Shown here piece by piece: positions 7,701 through 18,300 of a stretch of DNA of 55,180 bases; the stretch's first letter is position 1, and each line of letters starts with the position of its first letter. Below the pieces are notes generated by a model. It did not search any database. It had not been told where the DNA came from and saw only the letters and a program-made list of their open reading frames with translations. Both the position numbers and the translations under genes were made by a program. Source of the DNA: Bacteroidales bacterium (GTDB taxonomy: Bacteria; Bacteroidota; Bacteroidia; Bacteroidales; JAGOPY01); the NCBI GenBank assembly GCA_023229505.1, contig JALNZD010000028.1, positions 1 to 55,180 on the forward strand, read 5' to 3'.

Positions 7701-10700
7701 ACTTACTCTTATCCGGCGGAACAGGAATCGGCGGAACACCTTTATAATCCTTTAATTGCTCCAGGATGACCTCAATGGCCTTATCAAGCTGGGCATCTAT
7801 ACCTTTGTATTCCTGGGCGGGATCGTTGTCGATCATGATATCGGGTTCTACCCCGATGCCTTCGATGATCCAGTCGCTGGTTTCGGAAGAATAGGAAGCA
7901 AATTCGGGCTTGCGCAGGTCCATGCCATCGATGAACGGCAATGATCCGCGGATGCCCACGACGCCGCCCCAGGTCCTCATACCGATCACTGTGCCCAATT
8001 CATGCTTCTTAAAAGCGTAAGGGAACAAGTCGCCATCAGAGGCAGAATACTGGTTGATCAGCATCACCATCGGGCCCAGCATCATCTGGCGGGGCGTATA
8101 GCCGGGGATTTCGACATTCCTGGCCATGTTCGACCGGGTGATCTCCCTGCGCAACCTTTCGATGATCATCGGGGAGACATTTCCGCCGCCATTGCCGCGG
8201 TCATCGATGATAAGAGCTTTTTTAGACAACTGGGGATAGAAGTACTTTACGAATTCATTTAAGCCACCGGTCCCCATGTCGGGAACGTGGATATAGCCGA
8301 CTTCGCCATTGGTTTTGCTGTTGACATATTCAATATTGTGCTGGACCCAATTGTAATAATAAAGATCAGATTCATCTTCGATTGGCAGTACAATGACCTT
8401 TCGGCTCCCGACTGTCGAAGCTGTCCCATTGACAGTCAGTTCAACCGGTTTGTCAGCCTTTCCCAGGAGGGCGGCATAAAGGTCCGGCATTTTATCAGCC
8501 GGCTTTCCATCGACTGCCAGGATGAAATCGCCTTCCTTCATGTTAACGCCCACCTCTGTAAGCGGGGAACGCAACGATTTGCTCCAGTTCTGGCCTTTCA
8601 GGATCTTATCGATCTTAAAATAACCAGACACATCCTTGCTGATTTTAGCCCCTAATAATCCCGTTTTAATCCTTTCCGGTGCAGGTTTGTCGCCACCAGA
8701 CACATAAGCGTGGCCGACATTCAGCTCGGCGATCATCTCCCCTATCAGGTAATTCAGGTCATTGCGGTTATTGACGTAAGGCAGCATCTGCCCGTATTTC
8801 ACTTTCATCGCGGGCCAATCCAAACCGTGCATATTTTCGACATAAAAGAAGTCCCTCATCTGGCGCCATGCCTCATTAAATATTTGCTTCCATTCCATAT
8901 CTTTATCAACATAAGCTTTCATGTTGGAGAGATCGACATACTTCGTAAGGTTGATCTTTCCGGAAGGCAAATCGATGACGGCATATTTATCGCCCTGGAC
9001 CACCAACATCTTTTTACCATCTGCAGAAATGGCGTACATCATACCTATTCCCAGCTCTGTTTCCTCTTTCTTTTTCAGGTCGAAAAACTTCAACGTAATG
9101 CCATCTCCGCCTGAAAGCATTTCATTATAATAAACCTTGTCGTCCAGTGCCGTGAGATTAAAGTAATTGGACGGCCTCAGCGGCAGGCCCAGGATACGAT
9201 CGCCAATGCCAAGCGTATCTATTTTGGTTATTTTACTTTCTACCGGTTTATCTTTATCTTCTGATCCGTCTTTTTTCTTTGCATCAGGTTTCGCCGGCTC
9301 ATCCTTTTTAATTTCAACCTCATCATTTTTCGGAGAAAATGGATTCGGGGTATCAGCTGCAAGAATGGCTACATAGATCCTGTCCATGTTCTGATAAGCA
9401 TGGTTCCATTCGGTCTCACTGTAAATCGGGTTAAAATCCCTGCCGGAAGTAAAGAACAGGTATTTCCCATCCATGCTGAAAACCGGGCTGTTTGAAGAAT
9501 ACCAGTCGTCTGTAATACCATATTTCTTCCCGGTTTCAGTATCAAAAAGCAAAATCTTGCTGAAATTACTTGGCAACTGGGTGACATAGGCAATCCAGCG
9601 GCTGTCGGGCGACCAGCTAAAATCGTCAAATTCCCAGATCTTCGACTGGTCAACCTGTTTAACCTCTCTGGTTTCTATATTAACATACAGAAGCCTGAGC
9701 TTTTTATCGCTCCAGAGGATTTTTTTATTATCCGGCGACCAGCGGATGGTGAATTTGTAAGTATCAGCATTGCTGGTAAGCTGCACCGCTTCCGCACTGC
9801 CATCCTGCGCCTGCATATAGATCTCATATTCCCCGTTTTTGTCTGATAAATAAGCAATATATTTTCCATCGAACGACCAGGCGGCTTCCCTATCATGAGC
9901 TCCGGAGCTTTCTGTAAGATTTCTCGTAATCCCCTCTTCAGCGGGAACCGAAAAGACCTCCCCTCTTGCAGAAAACACCACCCTTTTCCCGTCGGGTGAA
10001 AGATCAGCATTGCTGATTGATTTCGAAGCGTCTTTTAGTTCATTCCTGCCGCCATAGAAATCCTCTGCAATGGTGATATTCATCTTTGAAGTCTTTTCCG
10101 TCTGTAGGTCGAAAACATTCAGAAAGCCGCCGTTTTCGTATATGATCGCATTATTCCCCAGGGATGGGAATTTGATATCATAATCGGTATAGTTGGTGAG
10201 TTTACGGATCTGACGTGTTCCGGTATTGTAAACGAAAAGGTTCATGGTGCGGTCGCGATCCGACAGGAAATAGATATTATCCCCATGCCACATCGGGAAG
10301 ATATCCTGCACATCATTTTCGGTAATATTTTCAACCTCTCCGGTAGTGAAATCATAGATCCGGATATCATCGGCCATGCCACCCCTGTAATATTTCCAGG
10401 TACGGAATTCCCTGCAAACCCTGTTGAATGCCAGTTTTGAGCCATCGGGAGACCAGGAGCAAAAACCACCGGTAGAAAGCGGCAGTTCGGCGGATAAGCC
10501 GCCATCCACGGAAACCTTATATAATTGCCCTACAAAATCATTAAACGTCTGTTTCCTTGACCGGTAAAAAATGCTTTTCCCGTCAGGGGTCCAGGTCATG
10601 ACGATATTATTGGGGCCCATCCTGTCAGAGATGTCATCTCGTCCCAACGTGGCGGTATAGGTAAGCCTCACCGGCACGCCGCCTTCCGAAGGCATCACAT

Positions 10701-10968
10701 AAACCTCCGTATTGCCATCATACTGGGCAGTGAATGCAATTTGCTTACCATCAGGAGAAAACCTGGCAAACATTTCAAAACCTTCATGGTTGGTCAGTTT
10801 TCTAGCCATCCCGCCGGCTCTTGCTACGGTATACAGGTCGCCCGCATAGGTAAAAACAACCTGGTTACCGTGAACAGCCGGGAATCTTAACAGTCGTGCT
10901 TCTTCCTGCGCCTGAATCAAAAATGGCAAAAAAATGAGTGATAATAAAAATAATTTGATCTTTTTCAT
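7699..10968 (-). CDS. Tricorn-type protease (S41), secreted
   Basis: 1089 residues. A signal peptide (MKKIKLFLLSLIFLPFLIQAQ) is followed by a beta-propeller region with repeated WSPDG/FSPDGK units (about 30-520), a charged lysine-rich linker (about 545-575), a tricorn core, a PDZ-like segment (about 760-850) and a C-terminal S41 peptidase domain. SASDGD near residues 975-980 contains the expected nucleophile, about S977, and RTWGGVVGI fits the oxyanion region. Archaeal tricorn trims proteasome products in the cytoplasm; bacterial homologues with signal peptides probably degrade peptides in the periplasm or outside. The start at 10968 is set by the signal peptide. The gene lies 28 bp after the helicase-nuclease gene. 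Confidence 0.93.
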   Translation of the reverse strand: MKKIKLFLLSLIFLPFLIQAQEEARLLRFPAVHGNQVVFTYAGDLYTVARAGGMARKLTNHEGFEMFARFSPDGKQIAFTAQYDGNTEVYVMPSEGGVPVRLTYTATLGRDDISDRMGPNNIVMTWTPDGKSIFYRSRKQTFNDFVGQLYKVSVDGGLSAELPLSTGGFCSWSPDGSKLAFNRVCREFRTWKYYRGGMADDIRIYDFTTGEVENITENDVQDIFPMWHGDNIYFLSDRDRTMNLFVYNTGTRQIRKLTNYTDYDIKFPSLGNNAIIYENGGFLNVFDLQTEKTSKMNITIAEDFYGGRNELKDASKSISNADLSPDGKRVVFSARGEVFSVPAEEGITRNLTESSGAHDREAAWSFDGKYIAYLSDKNGEYEIYMQAQDGSAEAVQLTSNADTYKFTIRWSPDNKKILWSDKKLRLLYVNIETREVKQVDQSKIWEFDDFSWSPDSRWIAYVTQLPSNFSKILLFDTETGKKYGITDDWYSSNSPVFSMDGKYLFFTSGRDFNPIYSETEWNHAYQNMDRIYVAILAADTPNPFSPKNDEVEIKKDEPAKPDAKKKDGSEDKDKPVESKITKIDTLGIGDRILGLPLRPSNYFNLTALDDKVYYNEMLSGGDGITLKFFDLKKKEETELGIGMMYAISADGKKMLVVQGDKYAVIDLPSGKINLTKYVDLSNMKAYVDKDMEWKQIFNEAWRQMRDFFYVENMHGLDWPAMKVKYGQMLPYVNNRNDLNYLIGEMIAELNVGHAYVSGGDKPAPERIKTGLLGAKISKDVSGYFKIDKILKGQNWSKSLRSPLTEVGVNMKEGDFILAVDGKPADKMPDLYAALLGKADKPVELTVNGTASTVGSRKVIVLPIEDESDLYYYNWVQHNIEYVNSKTNGEVGYIHVPDMGTGGLNEFVKYFYPQLSKKALIIDDRGNGGGNVSPMIIERLRREITRSNMARNVEIPGYTPRQMMLGPMVMLINQYSASDGDLFPYAFKKHELGTVIGMRTWGGVVGIRGSLPFIDGMDLRKPEFASYSSETSDWIIEGIGVEPDIMIDNDPAQEYKGIDAQLDKAIEVILEQLKDYKGVPPIPVPPDKSK

Positions 10969-10996
10969 GTATCAGATATTTAAAAATATTTTTACA

Positions 10997-13900
10997 CTAA
11001 ATCACTTTCACCACTTCAGGCTGACGGTTGAGGTAAAGCAAATAAGCGCCATCAACCTTATAATTCATCTCATTAAGCAGCCCGGCATACTTTAATACCT
11101 GATCGAGGTACTCAGCCCGGTGCTTTCCTGTTTTATAATCAATGATGGTAACACGTTCCCGTTGCATCAGAATACGGTCAGGCCGATATAAACGGCCATC
11201 AAGCGTCAGAATTTCCGGCTCGTTCCTGACTTCAAAAGCAGGGTCGAAAAAGCACGAGATTTCAGGATTTCTCAGGATCCCGGCCATCAAAACAGATAAC
11301 TCATTCTGTTGTTCAGAAGTAATTAAACCGCTGATCAGCAGTTCCTGCAGAACTATCCCAACCTGGTCTGCACGGCTGGTCATTGACATGGCCAGGTGGA
11401 CCAGGTTGCCCCATTCACGGTTTTTCCCGGGTTCATCCATATCCCAGGCCATGGGTGCATGACGGCGCAGCAGCATCTTTAAAGAGGCACCACAGACAGA
11501 GGGCTCTTCAGCAGAAACATCTTCTCTTGTTTCTTTTTCACCAGGTTCAGCCCGCTGCCACCTCTCGCCATATTGATAAAGATCACGGCCTGGCGACCAA
11601 GTGCCTTCTGATTGGAAAAATTGGCTGAGCAACTTAGGAACTGAAATGGCCCCGTCCGACTTCTCCGGAAAATCTTTTGTGAGGACATACAACCGCTCTT
11701 CAGGCCGCGTGAGGGCGACATACAGGACATTAACCATATCGACAATCGAACGGTCGATCTCATCATCGTACAATGCTTCATAAATAGTTTCTTTCATGGA
11801 TTTCTGCGTCAGGAGGTATGCCGTTTTCAAAGGCCTGGCGAAGTCTTCATCCAGAGGAACCCAAAGATTCTTTCGGGTTGCCCGGACTTGTTCATCGGCA
11901 TGGGGAAAAATGACTGCAGGAAACTGTAAACCCTTGGCTTTATGGATGGTCATGATCCTCACCGCATTGATACCTTCGGGGATGACCACGGAGGCTTTGA
12001 GGCTTTTTTCTTCCCACCATTCCAGGAATTCAGGCAAACCACCTCTGTGATCTTTGACAAACTCCAGTACAATATCCTGAAAGAATCGCATGTAACTGTC
12101 ATTCAGTCTATTCAATTTAAAATGCAGGATAAGATACTGGGTCAGGCCAAATATTTCCAGGCTTTTCAGACGGTTAATATCGATAAAAGGAAAATGCCCG
12201 GTAATGATTTCAGAGAATCCTTCACTCAGCTGTTGGTCATCTTTACTGAAAAAATCTTCCAGCCGGACCCCGGTCATCAATCCTTTATCGATAATATATC
12301 GAAGGATGTGGGCCATTTGAATCCCATCTGTCCGGTCGACCAGATGTTTCATCCATGCGACCAGGAAATTGACCTGTTCCGATTGGGTAAGCAACAGTGA
12401 TTCGGATGATATAACGGGAATCCCGTTGCGGATAAGGAAAGAGGCGATTTTAGCAGCTTTTTTGTTTTCGCGGCATAAGATAGCCATATCCTTCAACAGG
12501 AAGTTATCGGCTTCCAGTTCATGGATTATGGTAAGTATTTTATCATGGACGATATCTTCATAATTCCTTTCATCATCTTCACCTTTAACTATCCTTTCAA
12601 CCCTGACCATCCCTGGTTTATCTTTTTTTGCTGCCTCCTGTGTGGCGTGTTTAAAAACTTCACCGTACCGTTCCGGAAGGAACGGGGCTATGCAGGCGAA
12701 CAGGCGGTTATTAAAATCAACGATAACCGGGCTGGATCGGTGGTTCCTGCCGAGGTTTTCCTCTTTATAATGATTGATCAGGGCGCGCTCCCTGCTATCG
12801 AGCAACGGGTCAGGCTTATCTTTTAACAACCGGGGCAGAAGCCCGAACTGCTCAGCATCGCCTGAACGCCAGCGGTAAATAGCCTGCTTGGCATCGCCTA
12901 CCACCAGGTTTATCCGTGAGGAAGCCAATGAGTTTTCAATCAACGGCAGCAAATTATGCCATTGCAGGATGGAAGTGTCCTGGAATTCATCGATCAGGTA
13001 ATGATGGTATTTTTCACCAAGCCTTTCATAGATAAACGGGGCTGGCTGCTCTTTTACAACCTGTGCAATCCTCCGGTTGAACTCACTGATCAGCAGCTTA
13101 TTATTCTCCTGGCAAAGAGCATTCAGCGTTTTCTCGATCTCACTGAGCAGGGCTGTGGAAAACAATTGGTTCAGCAACAGCCTGCAAAGAGAATAGCGCG
13201 GCAATTCATTTTCAGTCATTTCGAGCAAACTCTTTCCAAGTTTCAGCAATTCGGTTGCAATCCCATTAAAAGCCATTCTATCCCGGGCTGGTGCTTTTAA
13301 ACTGACCCATTCACCGGATTCCAGTGACTTAAGGGCATAGCCGGTCGGTTTAATTTTGTCGAATTTTCCTTGAGCCAGGTTTTGCAGGTAAGCCAGGAGG
13401 CTCTTGCTTTTGCCTGTAAATGAATCCGCACCGATTTGCTCCCGGTTAATCAAGGCAACTGCCTCCACGGCAAGTTTTTTTATAATATTTTCCCAGGTCG
13501 ATTTCCACTGAATCAGGTTGTTTCGGACTTTCATGAAAGTTTCGAGGTCATAGCCCCTGATCTCCCCGAGAGCGGAAATACTGGATTCGGAAAGCAGTGT
13601 GCTGCCAAACTCGTTCAGATCCTTTTCGATCTGCCAGCTCAGCTCATCACCGGCTTTTTTCTCCACAAAGTCAATCATCACGCGGGTAAGCTGCTCGTCG
13701 CTGCCGACCTGGCTGATCAGCAGGTCAACAGATTGTGAGAGCATTGTTTCCGCGTCCAGCTCGACTTCGAAGTTCATGGGGATTTTCAGGTCGTGTGCAA
13801 AGGTCCGGATAACTCTGTGGGTAAAGCTATCGATGGTACTGATAGCGAATTCGGCATAATGATGCATGATGAGGCGTAAAACAATGGAAGCCCTCAAGCT

Positions 13901-14194
13901 GATCTGCGGTTCAGTGAGGTTGAGCTGTTTCGCCAGCTGTGGCAAGAGATGCTTTATAGCATCTTCCTGCCGGTTGTTCGCCGGGTCAGTCAGGAAGATA
14001 AGGTTGCGGACCACCCGTTCCTTCATTTCATTGGCAGCCTTGTTTGTAAAGGTGATGGCAAGAACCTGCCGGAACTGGTCAGGGTTTTGCAGGACAATTT
14101 TCAGGTATTCCCTGACGAGGGTGAAAGTCTTTCCCGAACCGGCAGAAGATTTATAAACGACGAACTTTCCATTTTGCTCGGCCATATCAGGCAT
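10997..14194 (-). CDS. UvrD/Rep-family helicase with C-terminal RecB-like nuclease (AddA-like)
   Basis: 1065 residues. Superfamily 1 helicase motifs are all visible: Walker A SAGSGKTFT (about 17-25), ITFTNKAANEMKER (Ia), DEFQDTS (II), VVGDAKQAIYRWRSGD (III), IMTIHKAKGLQFPAVIFP (V) and NVLYVALTRPEERLYV (VI). The C-terminus has the PD-(D/E)XK motif: RPDRILMQRERVTIIDYKTGK followed by a QVLKYAG segment. The architecture is that of AddA, the helicase-nuclease subunit that resects double-strand breaks with AddB. No AddB-like gene is adjacent. The start is ATG 14194 or MAEQ three codons later. It sits 18 bp behind the T9SS cargo gene. Confidence 0.92.
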   Translation of the reverse strand: MPDMAEQNGKFVVYKSSAGSGKTFTLVREYLKIVLQNPDQFRQVLAITFTNKAANEMKERVVRNLIFLTDPANNRQEDAIKHLLPQLAKQLNLTEPQISLRASIVLRLIMHHYAEFAISTIDSFTHRVIRTFAHDLKIPMNFEVELDAETMLSQSVDLLISQVGSDEQLTRVMIDFVEKKAGDELSWQIEKDLNEFGSTLLSESSISALGEIRGYDLETFMKVRNNLIQWKSTWENIIKKLAVEAVALINREQIGADSFTGKSKSLLAYLQNLAQGKFDKIKPTGYALKSLESGEWVSLKAPARDRMAFNGIATELLKLGKSLLEMTENELPRYSLCRLLLNQLFSTALLSEIEKTLNALCQENNKLLISEFNRRIAQVVKEQPAPFIYERLGEKYHHYLIDEFQDTSILQWHNLLPLIENSLASSRINLVVGDAKQAIYRWRSGDAEQFGLLPRLLKDKPDPLLDSRERALINHYKEENLGRNHRSSPVIVDFNNRLFACIAPFLPERYGEVFKHATQEAAKKDKPGMVRVERIVKGEDDERNYEDIVHDKILTIIHELEADNFLLKDMAILCRENKKAAKIASFLIRNGIPVISSESLLLTQSEQVNFLVAWMKHLVDRTDGIQMAHILRYIIDKGLMTGVRLEDFFSKDDQQLSEGFSEIITGHFPFIDINRLKSLEIFGLTQYLILHFKLNRLNDSYMRFFQDIVLEFVKDHRGGLPEFLEWWEEKSLKASVVIPEGINAVRIMTIHKAKGLQFPAVIFPHADEQVRATRKNLWVPLDEDFARPLKTAYLLTQKSMKETIYEALYDDEIDRSIVDMVNVLYVALTRPEERLYVLTKDFPEKSDGAISVPKLLSQFFQSEGTWSPGRDLYQYGERWQRAEPGEKETREDVSAEEPSVCGASLKMLLRRHAPMAWDMDEPGKNREWGNLVHLAMSMTSRADQVGIVLQELLISGLITSEQQNELSVLMAGILRNPEISCFFDPAFEVRNEPEILTLDGRLYRPDRILMQRERVTIIDYKTGKHRAEYLDQVLKYAGLLNEMNYKVDGAYLLYLNRQPEVVKVI

Positions 14195-14212
14195 AAAAAT
14201 ACAGGGAAAGAT

Positions 14213-15307
14213 TTAATTCAGCAAGATTCTTTTGACGTAAGGAACATTGTCAATGGTAAGACGGATCAGGTAAACCCCGGGCCTGAAACCATTTTCTTTC
14301 AGGTATAGAACCCGGTTATATAAACCCCTTTCCTGGCGGGTTTGGGCAAAACGTTTCATTTCAGTTCCATAAATGGAATAGACCGATAGTTTTACATCAG
14401 CATCTTCAAAAAGCTCATAGCTGACTGACAGGTAATCTTTGCTTGGGTTCGGGTAAACAGAGAAATCATACATGCGGTTTTTCACTTCCGGGACATTCAG
14501 GAAACCGGACCTTATAGAATCAATATAAGAGGCGGTGATAATAAACCCTTCTTCGGTCACTTGCAGGACAGGCTCCGGGAAGCCATTTGCCAGCCATTTG
14601 TATTCGATGATATTCCGGATCAGGGGCATTCCCATTCCCAGTGAGTCACTGTAAAGGCTGTCGTATTCTACAATTTCCGTTTTCACCCTCAGAGTCTGAA
14701 ATTCGCCATAAGGCGTAGTGAGCGTGCCCCATCCATCCACAGTATTCTTCCTGAATTTTGAAATCATCAAATAACCCAGGTCTGGAACATCAATTGAGAG
14801 CAAGGAATGTGCTGAATCCACATCGCCATATTCAAGCGGAAAGCGGTAAATCGTATCGATTTGCTGAAACTGTATCGGTAACGGAACCCCTTCTAATGTT
14901 ACGCCATAACCAACTTCACGCATATCTTCATCCGTAACTTTTATGAACAGGTATGAATCAGTTAACTCCACTGTCGGGATAGCTGTAAACTGAGCCATTT
15001 TTAAGGCTACGGTCGATTTGTAATCCGGATATATGAACTGGTTATTGAAAAAAATCTGGTAAATAGCGGGGGTTTCACTGACATTGACAAAAGTATCGAC
15101 CTGTTGCGACACGACTGTTAATTCATCGAACAGCCACGTTTGGTCAGGTCCCCCTTGCTGGTAGTTGATACTGTCAAGGATAGCAGTATTACTTTTCCTG
15201 ACTGTATCACCAGGGACAGGCATATCATCGCTGGTAATAACAATCTGGGCATTTATTTGAAAACCAAACAGAAATATTATGGTGAATAAAGTAATAGCCC
15301 GTATCAT
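14213..15307 (-). CDS. Secreted protein with type IX secretion sorting domain
   Basis: 364 residues: signal peptide (MIRAITLFTIIFLFGFQINAQ), a unique middle (about 22-280) rich in beta structure that I do not recognise, and a C-terminal T9SS type A sorting domain of about 75 residues (FSVYPNPSKDYLSVSYEL ... GVYLIRLTIDN ... KRILLN). Such domains carry cargo through the PorU/V machinery to the cell surface. The function of the passenger is unknown. Its own promoter -7 element (15323-15330) lies just upstream. It heads a minus-strand group with the helicase, tricorn and pdxH. Confidence 0.9.
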   Translation of the reverse strand: MIRAITLFTIIFLFGFQINAQIVITSDDMPVPGDTVRKSNTAILDSINYQQGGPDQTWLFDELTVVSQQVDTFVNVSETPAIYQIFFNNQFIYPDYKSTVALKMAQFTAIPTVELTDSYLFIKVTDEDMREVGYGVTLEGVPLPIQFQQIDTIYRFPLEYGDVDSAHSLLSIDVPDLGYLMISKFRKNTVDGWGTLTTPYGEFQTLRVKTEIVEYDSLYSDSLGMGMPLIRNIIEYKWLANGFPEPVLQVTEEGFIITASYIDSIRSGFLNVPEVKNRMYDFSVYPNPSKDYLSVSYELFEDADVKLSVYSIYGTEMKRFAQTRQERGLYNRVLYLKENGFRPGVYLIRLTIDNVPYVKRILLN

Positions 15308-15322
15308 TCAATAATTTTTTTA

Positions 15323-15330
15323 CAAAGATA
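15323..15330 (-). promoter_or_regulatory. Bacteroidota -7 promoter element for the T9SS cargo gene
   Basis: On the minus strand TATCTTTG matches TAnnTTTG exactly and lies 15 bases before the ATG at 15307. No clear -33 TTG was found. Confidence 0.55.
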
Positions 15331-15342
15331 GGATGAATTAAA

Positions 15343-18300
15343 TTAGTTTTTGGCTTTTTTCTGTTTAGCTGAACCGGATCGTTTAAATAATTCCTCCATA
15401 TTGTTAAATTCCTTACGGTAGAAAACTCCGACTCCCTGGGTATAAGGAGAATAGTCATTAAAAAGCGAAAGATCGTTCGAACGGTTGAAGGCTTTGACAC
15501 GAAACCTTCCGTCTTGCGTCAGCTTGTATTCGACATTTATATCACCTACGATGGAACTGGTTTTCTGAGAACTGGCATTGCTCCCGGACACATCAATATT
15601 TCCATCGATAATGAGACGGTCATCTAAAAGTTGTGTTGACAAGGCCACTTCAAGCTGTTCGTTTGTCACCCGGTCCCCTGGCATATAATTTATCCCGATA
15701 TTAAAATCCTTGCTGATCTGTGACAGCATATTGCTGAGCGTATTGGAGACGATAGCTGCGGGGTTGACCGGGTTTGAACCTCCCGAGCCCGTACTGCTGA
15801 AACTCCCTAAAACCAATAATGAAATAGCTTGCTGGTTCATCAATCCTTTATCATTTGTATCGAGCACAGAATAAACAGCCTGCCTCGTTTGCTCCTGCAT
15901 ATTCGGAAATGAGATGCCAAAACTCAGGTCGGGATTAAACAAATTTCCCGTCATCCGGATATCAGTGTTCACGATTACTTTTTGGCTTGCTGCATCCGGG
16001 TCGAGCATGGCAATGCCAAGGCCGCTGAGTGCGGTCCTCAGCCTGTAACGGGCAATAATGCTGACTTCAGCGTCATAGATATCACCGGTCCAGCTGATCT
16101 TGCTCCCCTCAAGGATTTCAAAACGCCGGCTCACCAATTGTTCCAAAGAAAAGACAAATAACCCTGATTGGATAATATAAGAACCATTCAGGGTAAGGTA
16201 ACCATTTCGATTAACCCCCAACCTCAGTTTACCAGCGCCATTTGCACGGATATTCCCGATATTTCCGGGCAGGAATATCTCTATATCTGCATCACGTGTA
16301 ACGTCCATTGTGATATCAAGGCTAACTCCGACAATCTGCACATTCTGATCATTCCTGACCTTACTGGTATCATTCTCGCTGGTAAAGACAATAAAATCGT
16401 TTTGTGAAACATCCACGGAATAATTAATCGGGATGGACACTTTTGAACCTTTATCCGTCTTAACATCGACAACAATGGAGAGGTCAGTGAATGGTCCGGA
16501 AAGTCTGACAGTGCCGGTAGCAAAGGCCCTCCCGTAAAACACCTCGTTCTGGTAACGGTTAAGATCCATGGCCATGAAGTGGTCCGGTTTGATGGTCAGA
16601 TCAAGGCTCATGTCCCGGAAATAATTGTGCTTGATTCCGCCGGTCAACACAGCGGTATTGGAATTGGGATCATATACTGTCAACTCGTTGAACTTGATTT
16701 GGTTCTCATCAAAAACCACTTCATTTGAGAAGGAGTAAACCACATTCAGATAGTCCACTTGCATTTCAGCACGTTGGAGCTTCAGCCTGCCCAACAGCAA
16801 TGGTTTAGCATTTGAACCATGAAGAGTCATCTTCCCGGTCGCAAAACCTGCCAAGTGAGAGCTGAAACTTCTCAAAAGCGGCTCAAGAACTGAAATATCG
16901 AGGTTTTGAGATACGATATCAAAGTCAAAATTCCGTTCTTTATCAAATGGATAGTAAAAACCATTCACACCCAGGATCTTGTATGGATTTTCCGTTGAGC
17001 CTTTGGAAAATATATTCAGATCCATGGCTAATGCCTGGTCAGATTCGAGCCAGCGAGTCCTGAATTCGGCATCCCCAAAGAAAACTTCATTAAAACTGAA
17101 ATCAGAAATTTTTATTCCTGCAAAAATGTTGGTAATGCTTTCATTTCTGAAAATACCGAATCTGCCATTGATTATCCCGGACAATTCGAGCGAGATGCTT
17201 TCAAGAAATGGATTAAAGTTTGCCAGGGACCAATTTTTAAAATAAAGACTTAAAGTATCCGCAGCATGGTCAGTCAGCTTTCCATCGATGACGAAATTCT
17301 CATCGCCTTTGATAATATTAAGATTTCGTATACCGATACTGGATGAGTCAAGGGTGAATAAGTTTTCTTCTTTCACCTGCCAAAGATTACCGTTAAAATT
17401 AGCTTCACCATTGAAAATGCCTGCTTCCAGGCTCTTCATTGAAGCAAACCTGACAAATCCGTCCACCGCGCCTTTAATAGGAGACTCGGGTAATTTATTG
17501 TCCCATTTAATTGTATAATTAATGCTATCATTTCTTGAGGCGAGCAGGGCGGTGAAATTATCCAGGTCAAGACCGGTCCCATCTTCATTTTCCTGAAGAA
17601 TAATCCGGCTTATTACAATATTAAAGTCAAATTCATCAGCCTTGGTTCGGCCCGTAAAACTCACTCCTTTAAACTTGATACCGCTGACCGAGATTTCATT
17701 AGTTGAACCGTCGACTTCCAGCGATTTTTTACCTGAATCAAATTGGCCTGTTATGACTGTGCCGGGTGAAATTCCAAGAAAAGGCAGGAATAGCCCTGTA
17801 ATCGGGCTGATATCTTTCATACTGAAATCAAAGGTCACATGCTGGGGACTCTCCACATGAATTTCTTTATTTGCAAGATCATCTTTTGTACCGAGGACAA
17901 GGCTGGTTACCTGGGAGATCAAATCATTCAAAATGAATTCTCCTTCGACATCCCCATCGATATAATCAGACCTAAGCCTGATGCTATCAGGCTGGCCGGG
18001 ATAACTTGTCCTGGTAAGGTCAAGGTGATGAAGCCAGTATTTCACATCATTTTCAATATACTGAAGGTTATCTATTGAAATTTTCCCATAGAATGATTCC
18101 GGGTCAATTCCTTTAAAGTCACCGCTGACATGTCCTTTCAGGTCCATATCTTCGCTCCTGTCCGACAGATTGAGCTGATAAAACCGGGCTTTTTCAACAT
18201 CAAGTTTAAAATCGAATTCAGGAACATCTCCGTTGAAATCAACCAACCCGTTGAAACCCAGATTAAGTGAAGAATCGTTGATCATCAGCCGCCCATTGAA

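Noticed and set aside
7626..7739. N-terminal extension of pdxH
   Set aside because: It reads through a GGCAGTA repeat and the tricorn stop; the family start is at 7625.
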